64,000 bases of DNA from Falsiroseomonas oleicola (lineage in GTDB: Bacteria; Pseudomonadota; Alphaproteobacteria; Acetobacterales; Acetobacteraceae). Location of the stretch: NCBI RefSeq assembly GCF_019029495.1, contig NZ_JAERQM010000001.1:1116001-1180000 (forward strand), written 5' to 3'. This document shows positions 7,613 to 15,861 of the stretch, piece after piece. The notes under the pieces were generated by a model. The model was not told the DNA's origin and did no database searches. It worked only from the letters and a program-made list of their open reading frames with translations. A program made the translations under genes and the position numbers. Every line of letters begins with the position of its first letter. Positions within the stretch are counted from its first letter, which is position 1.

Positions 7613-9157
7613 ATGGCTGAATTCGCCCGACGCGGCGCCTCGCGCTGCATGCTGATCTCCGATGGTATCCGCGCTTCCGCGGGCCGCACCCCCGACAAGA
7701 TCGCGATGCGCGAAACCGGGCGGGAGCTGACCTATGCGCGGCTGGTCGATCGCATCGCCCGCGTCGCCAATCTCTGCCATGCGGGGCTTGGCCTGCGGCA
7801 TGGCGAACATGCCGCGGTGTTCTCGGCGAATTGCCTGGAATATGTCGAGATCGTCGCCGGCATGGCGGAGGCCGGCATCGCCGCCGCCACCATCGGCCCC
7901 GCCGCCTCGGCGCCAGAGATCCGCTTCATCTGCGACGACAGCGCCGCGCGGGTGATGTTCGTTTCCGCCGCGCTGGAGGAAGCCGCCCGCGCCGCAGCAC
8001 CCGCCAGCGTCGAACGCTTCATCGTCATCGGCCCGGGTTATGAGGCGCTGCTGGCCGAGGCCTCCGCCGGACCCTGCGCGGTGGAGGTGGATGAGCGCGA
8101 CATCTTCTCCGTCCCCTATACCTCCGGCGCCACCGGCCGGGCCAAGGGCGTGCGGCTGGCGCATCGTGGCCGCGTGCTGTCCGCCTATGCGATGGCGGCG
8201 GAACATGGCTGCTACACGCCCTATGACCGCGCCGTCGCCACCACGCCGATGTTCCACGGCGCCGGCTTCCTGATGGCGCTGACGCCGATCTTCTTCGGCG
8301 GCTTCGTGGAGGTGATGCCGCGCTTCGACATCGAGGCGCTGATGACCACCATCACCCGCATCCAGGCCACCAGCGCCTATATCGTCCCCGCCCATTTCGC
8401 CGCGCTCTTCGCGCTGCCGGAAGCTGCGCGCGCGCGCTACGATGTGCGCAGCATGAAGGCGGCCATCTCCGGCACCGCGCCGCTGCCGCAGGCCACGAAG
8501 GAACGCATCGTCGGCTTCTTCGGCGAGGGCAAGCTGTACGAACGCTACGGCACCACCGAGACCTCCATCGCCTGCTCGCTGAGCCCGCCCGACCAGCTCC
8601 GCAAGCAGGCCAGCGTCGGCCTGCCCTATCCGGCGACGCAGATGAAGATCTGCGACGGCGACGGCCAGCGTGTCGCGCAGGGCGAGGTGGGGGAGCTCTG
8701 GGTCTCCTCCCCCTATATGTTCTCGGGCTATCTGAACCTGCCGGAACAGACCGCGGCGGGCACGCGCGGCGACTGGTTCGTCACCGGCGACCTCGCCCGG
8801 CAGGATGAGGAAGGCTACCTCTATCTGGTCGATCGCAAGAACGACATGGTGATCTCGGGCGGGGAGAACATCTATCCGCGCGAGGTGGAGGAGGTGCTGC
8901 TGGCGCATCCCGCCATCGCCGAATGCGGCGTCACCGGCGCGCCGCATCCCTATTGGGGCGAAGCCGTCACCGCCTTCGTCGTCACCCGCCCCGGCATGAA
9001 CGTGACGGCGGAGGAACTGGCGGCGCTCTGCCGCGACCGCCTCTCGCGCTACAAGGTGCCGAAGGACATCCGCTTCATGCCCGCTCTGCCGCGCAATGCC
9101 ATGGGCAAGGTGCTGCGGCGGGAGTTGAAGGACCAGCTGCGGCGCGAAGCCGTCTGA
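7613..9157 (+). CDS. AMP-forming acyl-CoA synthetase/ligase
   Basis: A 514-residue member of the ANL superfamily, which adenylates a carboxylic acid and transfers it to CoA. The P-loop is YTSGATGRAKGV, followed by YGTTET, the hinge region GDLARQDEEGYLYLVDRKND, the ISGGENIYPREVE A8 motif, and the catalytic lysine in NAMGKVLRREL. This is the layout of fatty-acid or aryl-CoA ligases. The next in-frame ATG at 7649 is an equally plausible start, since homology begins at LISDGIRASAGRTPDK and neither codon has a clear ribosome site. The stop overlaps the start of the TauE-like exporter (TGATG), so the two are coupled. The acid substrate is unknown. Confidence 0.9.
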   Translation: MAEFARRGASRCMLISDGIRASAGRTPDKIAMRETGRELTYARLVDRIARVANLCHAGLGLRHGEHAAVFSANCLEYVEIVAGMAEAGIAAATIGPAASAPEIRFICDDSAARVMFVSAALEEAARAAAPASVERFIVIGPGYEALLAEASAGPCAVEVDERDIFSVPYTSGATGRAKGVRLAHRGRVLSAYAMAAEHGCYTPYDRAVATTPMFHGAGFLMALTPIFFGGFVEVMPRFDIEALMTTITRIQATSAYIVPAHFAALFALPEAARARYDVRSMKAAISGTAPLPQATKERIVGFFGEGKLYERYGTTETSIACSLSPPDQLRKQASVGLPYPATQMKICDGDGQRVAQGEVGELWVSSPYMFSGYLNLPEQTAAGTRGDWFVTGDLARQDEEGYLYLVDRKNDMVISGGENIYPREVEEVLLAHPAIAECGVTGAPHPYWGEAVTAFVVTRPGMNVTAEELAALCRDRLSRYKVPKDIRFMPALPRNAMGKVLRRELKDQLRREAV

Positions 9158-9897
9158 TGCTGACCGCCACGGCGGTGGCCCTGCTGGCGGGCGGGGCCTT
9201 CGCCGGCGGCTTCATCTCCGGCCTCGCCGGTTTCGGCACCGGCCTCATCGCGCTCGGCTTCTGGCTGCATGTGGTGGAGCCTTCCGCCGCGGCGACGCTG
9301 GTCGCCATCTGCTCCGTCGCCGCCCAGGCGCAGAACCTGCCGGGCATCTGGCCGGCGGTCGATCATCGCCGGGTCTGGCCGATGGTGCTCGCCGGGCTGC
9401 TGGGCATTCCGCTGGGCACGCTGCTGCTGACACGGGTGGCGCTGGACAGCTTCCGGCTCGGCATCGGGCTGCTGCTGCTGGGCTATGCCGCCTTCATGCT
9501 GCTCGGACGGTTCCAGCCGCGCATCGCCTGGGGCGGGCGGCTCGCCGATGCGGCAGTGGGGTTCGGCGGCGGCGTGCTCGGCGGGCTCGCCGGGCTGTCG
9601 GGGCCGCTGCCCACCATCTGGGCGACCCTGCGCGGCTGGGGCAAGGACCAGCGGCGCGGCGTGTTCCAGCTTTTCAACCTGGCCATCCTGGGCACGGTGG
9701 TGCTGTGGCACGCGGCCAGCGGGCTGGTCACCGCGCGGCTGGGGCTGATGGTCGCCATCGCCCTGCCCGGCACCTTCGCCGGCGCCTGGCTCGGCATCCG
9801 CGCCTATCGCCGGCTCAGCGACCGGCGCTTCCAGGATGTGGTTCTGGTGCTGCTGGCGCTGTCAGGCGCGACCCTGGTCGGGAACGCGTTGCCATAG
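9157..9897 (+). CDS. TauE/SafE-family membrane exporter
   Basis: A 246-residue integral membrane protein with about eight hydrophobic segments and the duplicated half-repeat typical of TauE/SafE (COG0730). The first repeat has GGFISGLAGFGTGL and the second FGGGVLGGLAGLSGPLPTIW. Family members export sulfite, sulfoacetate or other small organic anions. The ATG overlaps the ligase stop by one base, so it probably acts on a compound related to the ligase reaction. The exact substrate cannot be read from the sequence. Confidence 0.88.
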   Translation: MLTATAVALLAGGAFAGGFISGLAGFGTGLIALGFWLHVVEPSAAATLVAICSVAAQAQNLPGIWPAVDHRRVWPMVLAGLLGIPLGTLLLTRVALDSFRLGIGLLLLGYAAFMLLGRFQPRIAWGGRLADAAVGFGGGVLGGLAGLSGPLPTIWATLRGWGKDQRRGVFQLFNLAILGTVVLWHAASGLVTARLGLMVAIALPGTFAGAWLGIRAYRRLSDRRFQDVVLVLLALSGATLVGNALP

Positions 9898-9909
9898 ACC
9901 CGGCGGGGT

Positions 9910-10710
9910 TCAGATCTCGCTCAGCCGGCCCAGCGCCGGTTCCAGCTCGGGAAAATGCTCCGAGGCCGCGTCGAACAGCAGCCCGGCGATCCGCAGATAG
10001 CCCCAGCTGGTGAAATGCACCCCATCCTCCGCCCGGAAGCTGCGGCTCGCGGTTTCCAGGGCAATGGCGGGCATGTAGCGGCCCTCGGCGTCGCTCGTCG
10101 CCTCCCAGGTATCGACCCAGACGGCGCCCGCAGCCAGTGCCGCGTCATGCTGGATGGTATTGAGCTGCCGCACCGCGCCGGCGAACTGCGATTCCCGCAT
10201 ATTGGGCAGGCCGAGCCAGACCACGCGGCTGCCCGCCTGGGTGGCGTGGCCCACCATTTCCGTCACCCGCCGGGCATAGTGCTCGGCATAGCCCGCGCTG
10301 CCGAAGCGGTAGCGGGTGCGCTCCTCCCGCACCACCAGGGGGCGGAAATCATTGGCGCCGATCCAGAAGGCGACGAGTTGCGGCCGGTGCTGCGCCACCA
10401 GGTCGCGGGTCACCGCGGTCCAGTCATGTTCGTCGATGCGGGTCACGCCCGTGGCATGCAGCGTGCCATTGATGACGCGCGGCGTCGGCCGGCGGCGCAG
10501 CACGGGGTTGAGCGACAGGAACATGCCCTGGGCCAGGGAGTCCCCCAGCAGCAGCAGGTTGACGCGATCCGGCGGCACCACAGGGGGCGCGGAGTCAGAT
10601 CGTGCTCGGATGGATTCGGCCCTGGACGGACCAACCCCGCCACCGGCAGCGACGGCAGCCAGCATCAGGCCACGCCGGGACAAAAAGGCAGCATCGCGAC
10701 CAGGCCGCAT
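9910..10710 (-). CDS. Secreted SGNH/GDSL hydrolase
   Basis: A 266-residue SGNH-fold hydrolase. Block I is LLLGDSLAQG (nucleophilic Ser), block III is WIGANDF, and block V is DGVHFTSWGY (Asp/His). The chosen ATG at 10710 gives an N-terminus MRPGRDAAFLSRRGLMLAAV, a twin-arginine-like (SRRG) export signal followed by an alanine-rich hydrophobic run. A GGAG lies about nine bases upstream. An open frame continues further 5' but has no protein-like features. It is divergent from the lipoprotein SGNH gene at 10789 and convergent with the TauE gene. Together with the MBOAT gene it probably trims or transfers O-acyl groups on a surface polymer. Confidence 0.85.
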   Translation of the reverse strand: MRPGRDAAFLSRRGLMLAAVAAGGGVGPSRAESIRARSDSAPPVVPPDRVNLLLLGDSLAQGMFLSLNPVLRRRPTPRVINGTLHATGVTRIDEHDWTAVTRDLVAQHRPQLVAFWIGANDFRPLVVREERTRYRFGSAGYAEHYARRVTEMVGHATQAGSRVVWLGLPNMRESQFAGAVRQLNTIQHDAALAAGAVWVDTWEATSDAEGRYMPAIALETASRSFRAEDGVHFTSWGYLRIAGLLFDAASEHFPELEPALGRLSEI

Positions 10711-10788
10711 CCGGGGCACTCCGCATCCACTGGGAATTGGGGCAGAGTAGCAGCGGAGCGTGAACGAGATAAGGATGGCGACCGCAGG

Positions 10789-12093
10789 ATGTTGGATCGA
10801 CGTCGCCTGATCGGGGGCTTTTTGCCGGGACTCGGCCTGGCCACCCTGCTGCCGGGCTGCCGCAGCGACCCCGCGCCCGGCGGCACCCCGCCGGCCGAGG
10901 CGGCGCGACGGGCGGAAGGGCTCGACCCCGGCCCCGACCCGGATTTCGAGGCGCTGCTGACCGCCAGCCCCGCCGGCAACCCCTATGCCCCGCTCGGCGC
11001 CGCGCTGCGCGGGCTGGAGGCGGGACGGCAGGGCCGCGCCCTGGTGCTGATGCTGGGCGACAGCCACACCGCCTTCCCGCGCATGGCGGAACGGCTGCGC
11101 GAGTTGCTGCAGGTACGCTTCGGCGCCGTCGGCCCCGGCCGCATGCCGCCCGGCCGGGCGCAGAGCAGCTTCGTCCCCGCCGGCATCACCCTGATCCAGG
11201 AGGGAAGCTGGAGCACCGCTCATGCGCTGCGTGCCGCCACCCCCGGCCCCTTCGGCCTGGCCGGCTATCGCCTGACCGGCAGCCAGGCCGGCGACCATCT
11301 CAGCCTGGCCAGCGCCGACCCGCGCGGCTTCGACCGGCTGCACCTGACGCTGCAATGCGGACCGGAGAGCGGCAGCTTTCGCCTGATCGGCGCCGGCATT
11401 CCGGAGGCGCCGCGCGCGACCCGCACCGCCGCGCCCCGGCTGCGCCTGATCCGGCTGGACCTGCCGCCCGGCCAGCGTTCCGTGACGCTGGAACTGATGG
11501 GCGATGGGCCGGTGACGCTGCTCGGCTGGGGCGTTGACCGGCGCGGCCGGGGCGCAATGGTGGAATCCTTCGGCATCAATGGCGCCACCCTGGCGACGCT
11601 CGACAATCGCGATCCGGCGATCGTGGCGCGAGAGTTGTCGGTGGCGCCGCCGGCGCTCATCATCCTGGAATACGGGACGAATGAGGCGACCGACCGGGAT
11701 TTCGACCCTGCCGCCTATGGCCTGGCCCTGTCGCGGCGCATCGCCGCGCTGCGCGCCGCCAGCCCGCGCAGCGGCATTCTGCTGATGGGTGCGCCGGATG
11801 CGGGGCGCCCGATCCGCCGGGGCCGCGGCGCCTGCCCGGTCACGCCCCTGCCGGCGCTGGCGGCGGTGCGCAGCACCCAGCGTCGCGTCGCCGCCGCCGA
11901 GCGTGTCGGCTTCTTCGACTGGGCGGAGGAGGTGACCGGCGGGCTCTGCCGCCTGCCCAGCCTGGCGCGCGCCACCCCGCCGCTGATGCGGCCGGACCTG
12001 GTGCACTTCACCACCGATGGCTACCGGCTGACGGCGGAGCGGCTGCACGCGAATCTGCTGCGCGGCGCGGGCCTCGGCGGGGCCGCGGCCTGA
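10789..12093 (+). CDS. SGNH-family lipoprotein, putative O-acetyltransferase partner
   Basis: A 434-residue protein beginning MLDRRRLIGG with a hydrophobic stretch ending LLPGC, a plausible lipobox, so it is likely anchored in the periplasm. It has SGNH blocks LMLGDSHTAF (Ser), EYGTNEA (Asn) and VHFTTDGY (His), with an inserted beta-rich region between blocks I and III. This domain order resembles periplasmic partners of MBOAT proteins (PatB, AlgX/AlgJ and DltD-like), which receive an acyl group passed across the membrane and esterify it to a glycan. The MBOAT gene follows 4 nt after its stop. Homologous open frame extends 5' of the chosen ATG but is not protein-like. Confidence 0.85.
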   Translation: MLDRRRLIGGFLPGLGLATLLPGCRSDPAPGGTPPAEAARRAEGLDPGPDPDFEALLTASPAGNPYAPLGAALRGLEAGRQGRALVLMLGDSHTAFPRMAERLRELLQVRFGAVGPGRMPPGRAQSSFVPAGITLIQEGSWSTAHALRAATPGPFGLAGYRLTGSQAGDHLSLASADPRGFDRLHLTLQCGPESGSFRLIGAGIPEAPRATRTAAPRLRLIRLDLPPGQRSVTLELMGDGPVTLLGWGVDRRGRGAMVESFGINGATLATLDNRDPAIVARELSVAPPALIILEYGTNEATDRDFDPAAYGLALSRRIAALRAASPRSGILLMGAPDAGRPIRRGRGACPVTPLPALAAVRSTQRRVAAAERVGFFDWAEEVTGGLCRLPSLARATPPLMRPDLVHFTTDGYRLTAERLHANLLRGAGLGGAAA

Positions 12094-12097
12094 GACC

Positions 12098-13489
12098 ATG
12101 CTGTTCCCGACCGGGCTGTTCGCGATCTTCTTCGCCTGCGTCTTCGGCACGCATTGGTTGCTGGTGCGCCACGCGCCCCGCGCCGTCCTGCCCTTCCTGC
12201 TGGCGGCCAGCCTGGTCTTCTATGCCGCCTTCAGCGTGGAATTCTGCGCGGCGCTCGTGGTCTTCGGCCTCTGGGCCTGGGCCTTCGGGCGGATCTGCGC
12301 GGGGCAGCGCCGGGCGGGGCTTCTGAAGCTCGGCATCGCCGGCACGCTGCTCTGGCTCGGCTGGTTCAAATATGCGGGGTTCCTGGCCGGGACGGCCTCC
12401 CCCATCGGCGTCGCGCTGGGCCTGCCGCCGCTGCCGGTGCCGGAGGTGCTGCTGCCCGTCGGCATTTCCTTCTACGTCTTCCAGGCGATCTCCTACATGG
12501 TCGACACCCATCGCGGTGATGTGCCGGCGGAGCGCTGGCCGCTGAAGGTGCTGGTCTACCTGACCTTCTTCCCGCATCTGGCCGCCGGCCCCATCGTCCG
12601 CGCCGCGCATTTCCTGCCGCAGCTCGCCCAGCTGCCGGATCGCTGGCGGGTGCCGGTGGTGATGGCGGGGCTGCTGATCCTGGGCGGGCTGGCCAAGAAG
12701 ATGCTGCTGGCGAATGAGCTGGCGACCGGGCTGGTGGACCCGGTCTTCCGCGACCCCCTCGGCTTCGGGGCGGGCGACATCCTGCTGGCCTGCTATGGCT
12801 ATACCATCCAGATCTGGCTGGATTTCTCCGGCTATTCGGACATGGCGATCGGGCTGGCGGCGCTGCTCGGCTACCATTTCCCGCAGAATTTCAACCAGCC
12901 CTTCCGCGCCTTGACCCTGTCGGACTTCTGGCGGCGCTGGCACATCTCGCTGTCGACCTGGCTGCGCGACTACCTGTTCAAGCCACTGGGCGGCAGCCGC
13001 GGCAGCGAAGGGCGCACCGCGCGCAACCTGCTGGTCACCATGCTGCTGGGCGGCATCTGGCACGGCGCCGCCTGGACCTTCTTGGCCTGGGGCGCGCTGC
13101 ATGGGGCCGCGCTGGTGGTGGAGCGCTGGCTGGGCCTGCGCGACGTGCCGGCCAGCGCGGCGGGACGCGTCCTGCGCTGGGCGATCACCTTCCACATCGT
13201 GGTCGCCGCCTTCGTGCTGTTCCGCGCGCCGGACCTCGCCACCATCGGCACCTTGGGCCAGGGGCTGTTGGCCGGCGCGGCGGACACGGCCTGGACGCCG
13301 CGGCTGCTGGTCATCATCGCGCTCGGCCTCGGCCTGCATTTCCTGCCGCCGGATCTGCGCCAGCGGCTGGAGACGGTGCTGCGGCCGCTGCCGGCGCCAC
13401 TCCTCGGCCTGGTCTTCGGCCTGGCCATGCTCGTCATCATCCTGGCGGCGCCGGAGGGCGTCGCCCCCTTCATCTACTTCCAGTTCTGA
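12098..13489 (+). CDS. MBOAT family membrane O-acyltransferase (AlgI/PatA-like)
   Basis: A 463-residue polytopic MBOAT with about eleven hydrophobic segments. Diagnostic stretches are FLPQLAQL, the SGYSDMAIGLAALLGYHFPQNF region, FWRRWHISLSTWLRDYLF and GGIWHGAAWTFLAWG, whose histidine at residue 322 is the expected catalytic residue. Such proteins move an acetyl group from cytoplasmic acetyl-CoA to the periplasm for O-acetylation of alginate, peptidoglycan or other polymers. It follows the SGNH lipoprotein gene by 4 nt and precedes a small gene by 11 nt, so the three form an operon. The target polymer is unknown. Confidence 0.93.
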   Translation: MLFPTGLFAIFFACVFGTHWLLVRHAPRAVLPFLLAASLVFYAAFSVEFCAALVVFGLWAWAFGRICAGQRRAGLLKLGIAGTLLWLGWFKYAGFLAGTASPIGVALGLPPLPVPEVLLPVGISFYVFQAISYMVDTHRGDVPAERWPLKVLVYLTFFPHLAAGPIVRAAHFLPQLAQLPDRWRVPVVMAGLLILGGLAKKMLLANELATGLVDPVFRDPLGFGAGDILLACYGYTIQIWLDFSGYSDMAIGLAALLGYHFPQNFNQPFRALTLSDFWRRWHISLSTWLRDYLFKPLGGSRGSEGRTARNLLVTMLLGGIWHGAAWTFLAWGALHGAALVVERWLGLRDVPASAAGRVLRWAITFHIVVAAFVLFRAPDLATIGTLGQGLLAGAADTAWTPRLLVIIALGLGLHFLPPDLRQRLETVLRPLPAPLLGLVFGLAMLVIILAAPEGVAPFIYFQF

Positions 13490-13500
13490 GGGGACCGCCG

Positions 13501-13788
13501 ATGCGCCAGCCCTGGCTCCAGCCCACGCCGAACACCCGGCCCGACGATTTCTCGCCCCGCTCCGCCACCATGACGGCAGGCCGCGCGGCCTGCGTGGTCG
13601 GACTGGCGCTGCTGGTCTTCGCCGCCGGCCGGTCCGGCGCGATCCTCGATGCCGCCTATGGGCTGGACGTGCTGCCGGGGACGGAGGCGCTGATCGTCGT
13701 CACGGAAAGCTGGGATGGCGCCATGGCCATGCTCGGCGTGACGGAATCGGTGGAAGCGGCGCGCGGGCTGCTCGGCCTGGGTCGCTGA
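13501..13788 (+). CDS. Small single-pass membrane protein after MBOAT
   Basis: A 95-residue protein with a GAGGGG ribosome site seven bases before its ATG, 11 nt after the MBOAT stop. Residues about 28-45 form one hydrophobic segment (CVVGLALLVFAAGRSG), followed by a short predicted extracytoplasmic region. No family is recognised. Its 3' third overlaps the convergent SGNH gene by 133 nt, so one of the two C-termini may be shorter in reality. Position suggests an accessory part of the acylation machinery; this is inference. Confidence 0.6.
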   Translation: MRQPWLQPTPNTRPDDFSPRSATMTAGRAACVVGLALLVFAAGRSGAILDAAYGLDVLPGTEALIVVTESWDGAMAMLGVTESVEAARGLLGLGR

Positions 13789-14339
13789 GCCATCACCCCC
13801 TGCAACCCCTGCCACCAGGCGCGATAGCCCGCGGCCGTCGGGTGCACGCCATCGGCGCTGGGATAGTCGCAGCGGGCCACCCGGCCGCGATGCAGCGCCG
13901 GCAGATGCGCCAGGCTGGCATCGGCCAGGGTCTGCGCCCGCAGCAGCGCCCGGTCGAGCGACTGGCTGCCGGATTCCAGCGCCCGGTCGCGGGCGAAGCA
14001 GCCCGGCGTCGCCCAGATGATGCGCGCCGCCGGCCAGTTCTCCATCACCGCGGCGATCTGCCGGGCGTAATCCTCGGCCGCCTCCGGCGCCAGGCCGCGC
14101 AGGTCATTGGTGCCGAAGACCAGCAGCAGACGGTCGACGCAGCGCGGCGCCTGCTGCCGCAGCCAGGTGAGGCCGGCGCCGGTCTGGGCGACCACCTGAT
14201 AGCCTTCGGCGCGGGCGAAATCGGCCATGCCCACCGCGAGGCTGTCGCCGAGCAGCAGGTCCGGGCAGGCCGCATCGGCCTGCCCCGGCACCGCCGCCCA
14301 GAGCCCCAGTCCCAGTGCCGCACAGGCCAGCCATCGCAT
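13656..14339 (-). CDS. Secreted SGNH/GDSL hydrolase (third)
   Basis: A 227-residue SGNH hydrolase with a Sec signal peptide (MRWLACAALGLGLWAAVPGQ, cleaved near ADA). The blocks are LLLGDSLAVG, VFGTNDL and DGVHPTAAGY, giving Ser, Asn and Asp/His. Two cysteines near the nucleophile (AACPDLLL) and PRCVDRL may form a disulfide. The ATG at 14339 is preferred to the TTG two codons upstream. The last 45 residues are low-complexity and lie antisense to the small membrane gene at 13501-13788, so the functional domain probably ends near residue 185. It likely acts as an esterase on the polymer acylated by the neighbouring MBOAT system. Confidence 0.8.
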   Translation of the reverse strand: MRWLACAALGLGLWAAVPGQADAACPDLLLGDSLAVGMADFARAEGYQVVAQTGAGLTWLRQQAPRCVDRLLLVFGTNDLRGLAPEAAEDYARQIAAVMENWPAARIIWATPGCFARDRALESGSQSLDRALLRAQTLADASLAHLPALHRGRVARCDYPSADGVHPTAAGYRAWWQGLQGVMAQRPRPSSPRAASTDSVTPSMAMAPSQLSVTTISASVPGSTSSP

Positions 14340-14363
14340 CCGCAAACCAGTTTCCTCTCTATA

Positions 14364-14463
14364 CCCTCATACGCCGGGCGGAAACCTCCGGTTTCCTTGG
14401 CTTCGCCGCATAAGCAGCGGCGGCGCCCGTTCGGGCGCTCGGATCGGTCAAGTGACCGATCCG
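14364..14463. repeat. Interspersed hairpin repeat, copy 3
   Basis: The third copy of the element also seen at 65-154 and 3060-3147. Its scaffold is CCCTCATACGCCGGGCGG, then variable hairpin 1 (GGAAACC/GGTTTCC, loop TCC). The CTTGGCTTCGCCGCAT block and conserved hairpin GCGCCC-GTTC-GGGCGC come next. Variable hairpin 2 closes it, with 11-base arms (left arm CGGATCGGTCA) and a two-base loop. It lies in the divergent intergenic region between the SGNH gene and the thiF-like gene. Confidence 0.8.
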
Positions 14464-14471
14464 CCTTCTAT

Positions 14472-14487
14472 GGTGGCATGTGCCACC
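14472..14487. promoter_or_regulatory. Inverted repeat upstream of the ThiF/MoeB gene
   Basis: GGTGGCA-TG-TGCCACC is a perfect 16-base inverted repeat about 75 bases upstream of the start at 14562 and 130 bases upstream of the divergent SGNH gene. It may be an operator or a structured leader. It directly follows the interspersed repeat, so it may also be part of that element. Confidence 0.4.
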
Positions 14488-14561
14488 GCAACCGCTAACC
14501 GGCGATGAACCGCCAGCCGCATGGCTTGCAAGCCGCCCCCTGCCGCGCCCATATCGGCGCC

Positions 14562-15386
14562 ATGGACCTGGACTTCTCCGAGGCGGAGATCCGCCGCTAT
14601 TCCCGCCACATCCTGCTTGAGGAGGTGGGCGCCATCGGCCAGGCGAAGCTGCGCCAGGCGCGCGTGCTGCTGGTCGGTGCCGGCGGGCTTGGCTCGCCGC
14701 TGGGCCTCTACCTCGCGGCGGCGGGGATCGGCAAGCTGGGGCTGATCGACGATGACCGGCTGGAACTTTCCAACCTGCAGCGGCAGGTCATCCATGACAC
14801 AGGCCGCATCGGCCGCAACAAGGCCGAAAGTGCCGCCGAGACCATCGCCCGGCTGAACCCGGAAACCCAGGTGGAGGTGCATGCGCGGCGACTGGATGCC
14901 GAATGGGCCTGGGCCAATATCCCGAATTACGATCTGGTCTGCGACGGCACCGACAACTTCGCCACCCGCTTCCTGCTGGGCGATGCGTGCCACCTGCTCG
15001 GCCGGCCGCTGGTCTCGGCCGCCGTGCTGCGCTTCGAGGGCCAGCTTTCGGTCTTTCGCGGGCATGAGGGTGCGCCGCATCCCTGCCACCGCTGCCTGCA
15101 CCCAGAGCCGCCGCCGGATGGACTGGTGCCGACCTGTTCCGAGGCCGGGGTGCTCGGCGCCGTCACCGGGGTGATGGGGACGCTGCAGGCGACGGAGGTG
15201 CTGAAGCTGGTGATGGGCATCGGCGAGGGCCTGTCCGGCCGCCTGCTGCTGTGGGATGCGCTGGACATGCGGTTCCGCACCGTGAAGCTGCGCCGCGACC
15301 CGGCCTGCGCCCTGTGCGGCGACCATCCGACCATCCACGACCTGTCCGCCCATGCCAGCCCTGCGGCGACGGCCTGTGCGGTCTAG
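14562..15386 (+). CDS. HesA/MoeB/ThiF-family adenylyltransferase
   Basis: A 274-residue E1-like enzyme that adenylates the C-terminal glycine of a ubiquitin-fold sulfur carrier (MoaD or ThiS type). It starts MDLDFSEAEIRRYSRHILLEE, the canonical family opening. It has the nucleotide-binding GAGGLGSP, the DDDRLELSNLQRQ segment, the CDGTDNFATR motif, and zinc-binding pairs CHRC and CALC. The ATG at 14562 matches the family start; an in-frame ATG at 14505 would add a non-homologous leader. No moaD or thiS gene lies nearby. The next gene is DsrE-like, which fits sulfur-transfer chemistry. Confidence 0.9.
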   Translation: MDLDFSEAEIRRYSRHILLEEVGAIGQAKLRQARVLLVGAGGLGSPLGLYLAAAGIGKLGLIDDDRLELSNLQRQVIHDTGRIGRNKAESAAETIARLNPETQVEVHARRLDAEWAWANIPNYDLVCDGTDNFATRFLLGDACHLLGRPLVSAAVLRFEGQLSVFRGHEGAPHPCHRCLHPEPPPDGLVPTCSEAGVLGAVTGVMGTLQATEVLKLVMGIGEGLSGRLLLWDALDMRFRTVKLRRDPACALCGDHPTIHDLSAHASPAATACAV

Positions 15387-15425
15387 GGACGGCGAGCGAG
15401 CCAGCCAGGACAGCAGGGCCGCCGC

Positions 15426-15800
15426 ATGACCCCCCCCCTCGGCATCCTGCTGCTCTCCGGCGCGCATGACCGCGCGCATTACGCCCTGGTCCTGGCCACC
15501 GGGGCGGCGGCGATCGGGCGGGAGGTGGTGCTGTTCGCCAGCAATGCCGGCTGCCGCCTGTTACTGGCCGACACCCCTTTGCTGGCCGATGCCAGGGAGG
15601 CGCTTCTGGCCGAGCGCGGCGTCGCCACCCTCGCCGTGCTGGCGGAAGCCGCCGCCGATCTCGGCATCCGCCGCATCGCCTGCGAGGCCGGGTTGAAGGC
15701 CGAGGGGCTGGCGCCCGCGGCGCTGGCACCGGGCGTCGAGGTGGCGGGGGTGGTGACCTTCCTGGCCGCGATCGGGGCCGGGCAGATCGTCACGATCTAG
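15426..15800 (+). CDS. DsrE-family small protein
   Basis: A 124-residue protein with the flavodoxin-like alpha/beta fold of DsrE/DsrF/TusD proteins: a first strand GILLLSGAHDRAHYALVLATGA, a VVLFASNAGCRLLL strand-turn with a cysteine, and the C-terminal VAGVVTFLAAIGAGQIVTI. Relatives carry persulfides in sulfur relay or are small accessory proteins of unknown role. Two cysteines are visible (about residues 42 and 84). It lies 39 nt after the ThiF/MoeB gene on the same strand. Role in sulfur transfer is inference. Confidence 0.75.
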   Translation: MTPPLGILLLSGAHDRAHYALVLATGAAAIGREVVLFASNAGCRLLLADTPLLADAREALLAERGVATLAVLAEAAADLGIRRIACEAGLKAEGLAPAALAPGVEVAGVVTFLAAIGAGQIVTI

Positions 15801-15861
15801 CGATCACCGGGCCGCGTCTGAACGCTTGACCCGACACGGGCGGATGGGAGAGGGATCGGTC

